Positions 63,899 to 64,000 of a stretch of 64,000 bases of DNA are shown here, piece by piece (the first letter of the stretch is position 1; each line of letters opens with the position of its first letter). Under the pieces are notes generated by a model that saw only the letters and a list, made by a program, of their open reading frames with translations, was not told the DNA's origin and made no database searches. The DNA is from Mycolicibacterium brumae (GTDB lineage Bacteria > Actinomycetota > Actinomycetes > Mycobacteriales > Mycobacteriaceae), in contig NZ_CP104302.1 of assembly GCF_025215495.1 (NCBI RefSeq), forward strand, positions 1,054,001-1,118,000. The letters are read 5' to 3'. The translations under genes and the position numbers were made by a program.

Positions 63899-64000
63899 GG
63901 CCGCCGCTGGACGCAGGGCCGGTACAGCGCCCCGGACGTGAATTTCGCGCCTGCCGCGCGGAGAATTCCACAGGCGGCCGCGGAGCTGACGGCGTTTAGG

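Noticed and set aside
63899..64000. Start of another gene at the right edge
   Set aside because: The last ~100 bases hold no supported start or motif; overlapping frames there are shadows of the DUF222 gene.

Overview
The window is a high-GC actinobacterial chromosome segment, almost certainly from a Mycobacterium (Mycolicibacterium-type) species. The diagnostic genes are a single-chain type I fatty acid synthase followed by acpS, a histone-tailed hupB, mutT1, fbiD and ppk, a Zn-type rpmB, and a DUF222/HNH (13E12-type) gene. From memory, the gene order matches two Mycobacterium tuberculosis blocks: fas to the DUF3618 gene (Rv2524c to Rv2520c) and cfp6 to recG (Rv3004 to Rv2973c). Here the two blocks are joined near 25.3 kb by a metQNI operon.

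Layout. 0-4.6 kb: the end of an FAD monooxygenase, a degenerate ABC ATPase paired with a YhgE/Pip membrane protein, and an MFS exporter. 4.6-14.7 kb: the fas promoter region, fas and acpS. 14.9-16.5 kb: a PhyH dioxygenase with a PucR-type regulator. 16.5-25.7 kb: a lipoprotein metallopeptidase, M20 dipeptidase, acyl-CoA ligase, small membrane proteins, bcp and the methionine importer metQNI. 25.7-33.5 kb: branched-chain amino acid and serine biosynthesis (ilvBNC with a leader-peptide attenuator, serA, leuB). 33.6-38.9 kb: accessory genes (TetR/MpaB pair, MFS, VapBC, secreted protein, FAH hydrolase). 38.9-45.2 kb: gltX, tRNA-Gln, tRNA-Glu, an intact IS256/IS1249-like insertion sequence, an IclR regulator, leuC and leuD. 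45.4-62.1 kb: hupB, mutT1, fbiD-ppk, gpsA, a PLP lyase, ddl, a GjpA-like envelope protein under apparent IdeR boxes, DUF3515, thiL-ung, rpmB, DAK2 kinase and recG. 62.3-63.9 kb: DUF222/HNH gene.

The genes serve core growth functions: lipid synthesis (fas, acpS, which modifies the synthase), branched-chain amino acids (ilvBNC, leuB, leuC, leuD), translation (gltX, two tRNAs, rpmB), DNA and nucleotide maintenance (hupB, mutT1, ung, recG), and wall and lipid precursors (ddl, gpsA).

The most unusual signals are regulatory or structural rather than new enzymes. They are: a mirror-symmetric array of TGAGA sites on a strict 20/30-bp register at 19.4-19.65 kb; two iron-box-like sites and a large hairpin upstream of the GjpA-like gene; a 26-bp dyad over a TTGACA box between a tetR and an mpaB-like gene; and a TANNNT element 6-7 nt before the start codon of about fifteen genes, suggesting leaderless transcripts. 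No CRISPR array, prophage or secondary-metabolite cluster was seen.
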